Shown piece by piece: positions 61,786 to 64,000 of a stretch of 64,000 nucleotides of DNA. The stretch's first letter is position 1. The number at the start of each line of letters is the position of its first letter. Location of the stretch: positions 12,090,001 through 12,154,000 of the forward strand of contig NZ_CP108081.1 in the NCBI RefSeq assembly GCF_036182465.1, given 5' to 3'. The translations under genes and the position numbers were made by a program. The notes beneath the pieces are model-generated. The model was not told where the DNA came from, searched no databases, and worked only from the letters and a program-made list of their open reading frames with translations. The stretch is from Streptomyces sp. NBC_00258. GTDB lineage: Bacteria > Actinomycetota > Actinomycetes > Streptomycetales > Streptomycetaceae.

Positions 61786-62205
61786 ACCCAGATCTACCTC
61801 ACTGACGCCCTGGGCACCGTGCGGGGTCTGGCCGACAGACGGCACCATCGCCACTCGCCACCCTACGACCCCGCAGGCCAGCCCACGCCCAGAGGCGCCA
61901 CCAGCTCCAATCGCCGCACCTTCACCGGCCGCGAAGACGACGGAACAGGATTGCTCTACTGCCGCGACCGCTACTACGACCCGCAGACCGGCCGTTTCAT
62001 CTCCCCAAGACCCCATCCGGTCACGAAGGCGGCCCCAACCTCTACGAGTACGCCCTGTCCTCCCCGACCGCCTGCGCAGACCCTCAGGAGGCGGCCTCGA
62101 CTGGGGCGTGCAGCGCCTGTCCGGACACAAAGTCAACTGGGGTCAGGTCGGCGGTGCCGTCGCTGTCGGATGTCTGGAAGGCGCCCTGGGTTGCACGGGG
62201 GGATG
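61786..62205 (+). pseudogene. Rhs-repeat protein core remnant, frameshifted
   Basis: The frame reads TQIYLTDALGTVRGLAD, YDPAGQPTPRGATSSN, RRTFTGREDDGTGLLYCRDR and YYDPQTGRFIS, the conserved C-terminal core of Rhs/YD-repeat proteins. Near 62015 it shifts to GHEGGPNLYEYALSSPTACA. A tail reading LDWGVQRLSGHKVNWGQVGG, where variable toxin domains begin, follows. The bulk of the N-terminal repeats and any toxin are missing; it is a dead remnant fused at its 3' end to IS701 sequence. Confidence 0.82.
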
Positions 62206-62216
62206 TGCACGCCAGG

Positions 62217-62420
62217 AAGCAGTGCGGCTGGGACCGGTGGACGACGCCACCGCGGTCACCGCCGCCCAGTTGAGGGGTGTCGTCGAGCGACTCATCACAG
62301 CCGGCCAGTGGCAGGCCGGGGACCCGCATATCGTGATCGCCAGCGATGCCGGCTATGACGTCACCCGCCTGGCCTGGGTCCTGCGTGACCTGCCCGTCGA
62401 GCTGGTCAGCCGGCCACCGA
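62217..62420 (+). mobile_element. IS701-like transposase fragment
   Basis: VRLGPVDDATAVTAAQLRGV, VERLITAGQWQAGDPHIVIA and SDAGYDVTRLAWVLRDLPVE match an internal segment of IS701-group transposases (catalytic Asp in ASDAGYD). Both ends are lost: upstream is Rhs, downstream is minus-strand FG-GAP sequence. No inverted repeats are seen. Confidence 0.7.
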
Positions 62421-62421
62421 A

Positions 62422-62650
62422 ATGCTCACGTGGTGTCGGGGCCGGGACGTGGAACGCGATGGCCTTACGCGACAGACCGGACCGGTCCCCGAAGACCACG
62501 GTGACCGAACCGGCGCCCTGCACGTCGCCAGCCGCCTCGCCGCTTGCCCCGACGACCAGGTCGGCGTAACCATCGCCATTCATGTCGCCCAGGGCGAGCG
62601 CGAAGCCGAACGAGTCGCCAGGCTCCGGCAGGTCTGGGATGCCGGGGTCC
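62422..62650 (-). pseudogene. FG-GAP repeat protein fragment
   Basis: The minus strand reads PGIPDLPEPGDSFGFALALG, DMNGDGYADLVVGASGEAAG and GAGSVTVVFGDRSGLSRKAI, one to two integrin-alpha-like FG-GAP repeats with Ca2+-binding DMNGDG. Start and end are missing; it is cut by the IS701 fragment. Whole proteins of this type in Streptomyces are secreted beta-propellers. Confidence 0.7.
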
Positions 62651-62882
62651 GCCTGGGTGAGATATCACGAACGATCACCGTGCCCGAAATGCCTTCCGCC
62701 CAAGCCATACCGAGCTGTTGGAGACCGGACAGCACGAGGTTGCGGGGCGATGCTGTCGTCGGGATCGGTCCTGGAGGCCGCCCACGGCGCGGCCCAGGCG
62801 GTTTGAGATCGGGCGGGTAGCCCTTGGCGCGCAGCCAGCTGTCGAGGGCGAAGGCGACGATGTATCGGGCGAGGCCGCGCGC
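62651..62882. other. Short unassigned stretch
   Basis: The minus strand shows an open segment GLARYIVAFALDSWLRAKGY near 62800-62880 that looks protein-like, but no start or family is recognised. It is probably another gene fragment at the edge of the scrap region. Confidence 0.3.
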
Positions 62883-63872
62883 TCAGTCGTCGTCCAGCAG
62901 GCGTCGAGCCGTGCCGATGTCCGTGACGAGTGCGGTGATCCACCGGCCGCGCACCGCGCTCCGGACAGCCGCGTACTTGCGCTCGCCCCCGGCCACGGCG
63001 ATCCGGCGCGGGACGGTGCGCAGCTGGTCCACGGGGATGCCGATGGTGCGCTCGCCGAGGCCCGCGTCGACATGGACTCCGTCCTGGTCGAAAAAGCGCT
63101 GACAGATGTCGCCGACGGCGCCCAGGTCGCGCAGCCGCTCCATCTCCTCCTCGGCGACGGCGTTGCCGCTCAGCCGCAGCAGGGGAGAGGGCTCCACGCT
63201 GCCGATGCCGACGAGGACCGTGGTCAACCGCGCCCAGGCCTGGCTGACTTCGAGCACCGACGGGTCGCGCAGCAGTGCGAGCCGGGCCTGGGCGCCCCCG
63301 ACTAGGCCGGGTGCGCGGACGAACAGCGGTGTGGCGCCGGCGAGTTCGGCGAGCCTGGCCGTCAGCCGGGTCGCCCGCACCTGCCCCTGCGGGTCGCCCA
63401 TGCCGCCCATCAGCTGGACCACCTTGTCGCAGGCAGGCTGCTTCGCGGGTTGCATCACATCCACTGCGGCCAGCAGGGTCTCGCTCCAGGTGGACACGCC
63501 GATGAGGTCATCGGCCCGGAACGCGGTCGCCAGATAGCCGGCCGCGGCCGAGCCCAGGGCGCGCAGCAGCAGCGCCGGGTGGTCGGGCAGGTCGTCCCCA
63601 TCCGTGATCACGACATCCGTGAGCCGGTGACGCTCGGCGAGGGCGTCCTCCAGCTCGCTGTGGATTCCGTCGGGCGAGACCACGATGGTGCGGACGATCC
63701 CCAACTCGGTGGCCGCGCGCAGCAGTCGGGACACGCCGGCCTGCGAGAGGTTCAGGCCCTCGGCGATCTGCGACTGGCGCAGCTCGCGCTCGTGGTACAT
63801 GCGCGCGACCCGGACGATGAGCCGGAGTCGGTCCACGGACTGGCCGCCGGTCAGGTCGGGGCGCGGTGGCAT
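62883..63872 (-). CDS. SorC/DeoR-type sugar-binding transcriptional regulator
   Basis: This 329-residue protein has an N-terminal HTH (RLIVRVARMYHERELRQSQI, AEGLNLSQAGVSRLLRAATE) and a C-terminal sugar-phosphate-isomerase-like domain (DDLIGVSTWSETLLAAVDVM, VVQLMGGMGDPQGQ, VLVGIGSVEPSPLLR, GERTIGIPVDQLRTVPRR, AVAGGERKYAAVRSAVRG). SorC proteins sense phosphorylated sugars and control sugar operons. The regulated genes probably lie beyond the right edge. Two palindromes in its upstream DNA are candidate operators. Confidence 0.9.
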   Translation of the reverse strand: MPPRPDLTGGQSVDRLRLIVRVARMYHERELRQSQIAEGLNLSQAGVSRLLRAATELGIVRTIVVSPDGIHSELEDALAERHRLTDVVITDGDDLPDHPALLLRALGSAAAGYLATAFRADDLIGVSTWSETLLAAVDVMQPAKQPACDKVVQLMGGMGDPQGQVRATRLTARLAELAGATPLFVRAPGLVGGAQARLALLRDPSVLEVSQAWARLTTVLVGIGSVEPSPLLRLSGNAVAEEEMERLRDLGAVGDICQRFFDQDGVHVDAGLGERTIGIPVDQLRTVPRRIAVAGGERKYAAVRSAVRGRWITALVTDIGTARRLLDDD

Positions 63873-63918
63873 GCCTACACCTCACTGAGCTCCGCCGGAA
63901 GGGCGCTCGGCGCATGAC

Positions 63919-63960
63919 TGAATAACAATTCACTGAATGCATCGACTCTCGGCCGAGAGT
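63919..63960. promoter_or_regulatory. Two palindromes upstream of the SorC gene
   Basis: TGAAT-AACA-ATTCA (63919-63932) is a perfect inverted repeat of the size bound by SorC-type dimers. CTGAAT recurs directly at 63933-63938. ACTCTCGGCCGAGAGT (63945-63960) is a second, perfect 16-base palindrome. Both lie 45-90 bases before the SorC start and could control it and a divergent gene to the right. Confidence 0.5.
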
Positions 63961-64000
63961 GGGGCAGTGGGCCGTGTGCCGTCAAGGGTTTGGCGTGAGT

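Noticed and set aside
1..64000. tRNA, rRNA, CRISPR or replication origin
   Set aside because: Reading both strands showed no cloverleaf-like segment, no rRNA motif, no regular long repeat array and no DnaA-box cluster that I could support.

Overview
The window is high-GC actinobacterial DNA and most probably comes from a Streptomyces. The evidence is GC-rich third codon positions, many four-base stop/start overlaps (ATGA or GTGA), several GTG and TTG starts, terminator hairpins often without T-tracts, and actinomycete gene families such as SpoIIE/HATPase phosphatases, an AfsR-like LuxR regulator and a snapalysin-like protease. The density of insertion-sequence (IS) fragments, frameshifted genes and catabolic gene sets suggests an accessory region such as a chromosome arm or large linear plasmid. 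That placement is inference. I saw no tRNA, rRNA or CRISPR array.

Bases 1-7060 are a methylamine and one-carbon block. It holds soxB(partial)-soxD-soxA-soxG for heterotetrameric sarcosine oxidase, a broken L-serine dehydratase (sdaA) ending next to an ISL3 transposase scrap, a phthalate-dioxygenase-type reductase, and a heavily deleted serine hydroxymethyltransferase (glyA) pseudogene. Bases 7364-14738 are a tight aromatic catabolism operon: MBL hydrolase, FAD hydroxylase, homogentisate dioxygenase, an unrecognised 286-residue protein, fumarylacetoacetase and a 3-oxoacid CoA-transferase pair. It would take a hydroxyphenyl-type substrate through homogentisate to fumarate and acetoacetyl-CoA. 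Bases 14960-19414 carry a tetrahydrofolate (THF) block (MTHFR-like, folD, fused pabB-pabC, broken folP), whose last gene is joined in frame to a dead tyrosine-recombinase remnant and its small HTH partner.

Bases 20807-27890 are mostly on the minus strand: a stand-alone fructose-type PTS EIIC, a secreted S1 protease, a large AfsR/LuxR-type regulator, an HxlR regulator and a frameshifted Tat-exported MBL gene. After about 950 bases of repeat-rich non-coding DNA, a MarR regulator faces a five-gene plus-strand set (29512-34966): LigB dioxygenase, a 35-residue membrane peptide, an FMN reductase and two Rieske fusion enzymes. One fusion carries a glutamate-synthase-like FMN/3Fe-4S domain and the other a pyruvate-oxidase-like thiamine diphosphate (ThDP) domain. 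This is the most unusual enzyme set here. An AraC regulator then faces a molybdenum-hydroxylase operon (36663-42775) across a promoter with four phased GTCCAT half-sites. That operon encodes a single-chain hydroxylase with an extra C-terminal CDGSH cluster, a binding protein with no signal peptide, an aquaporin-like channel and XdhC.

Bases 42776-64000 hold a GT87-like mannosyltransferase, a PDZ-like/membrane histidine kinase with its NarL-type regulator, an RTX-repeat protein, an HxlR/lactonase divergent pair, a secreted metalloprotease with a lipoprotein, an ECF sigma/anti-sigma pair, and one intact ISAzo13-type IS with 19-bp ends and a TA duplication. Beyond it lie a DUF4145 protein, a SpoIIE phosphatase, a graveyard of Rhs, IS701 and FG-GAP fragments, and a SorC regulator. 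Further IS scraps (TnpB, IS4, IS5, IS1380) lie between these genes.
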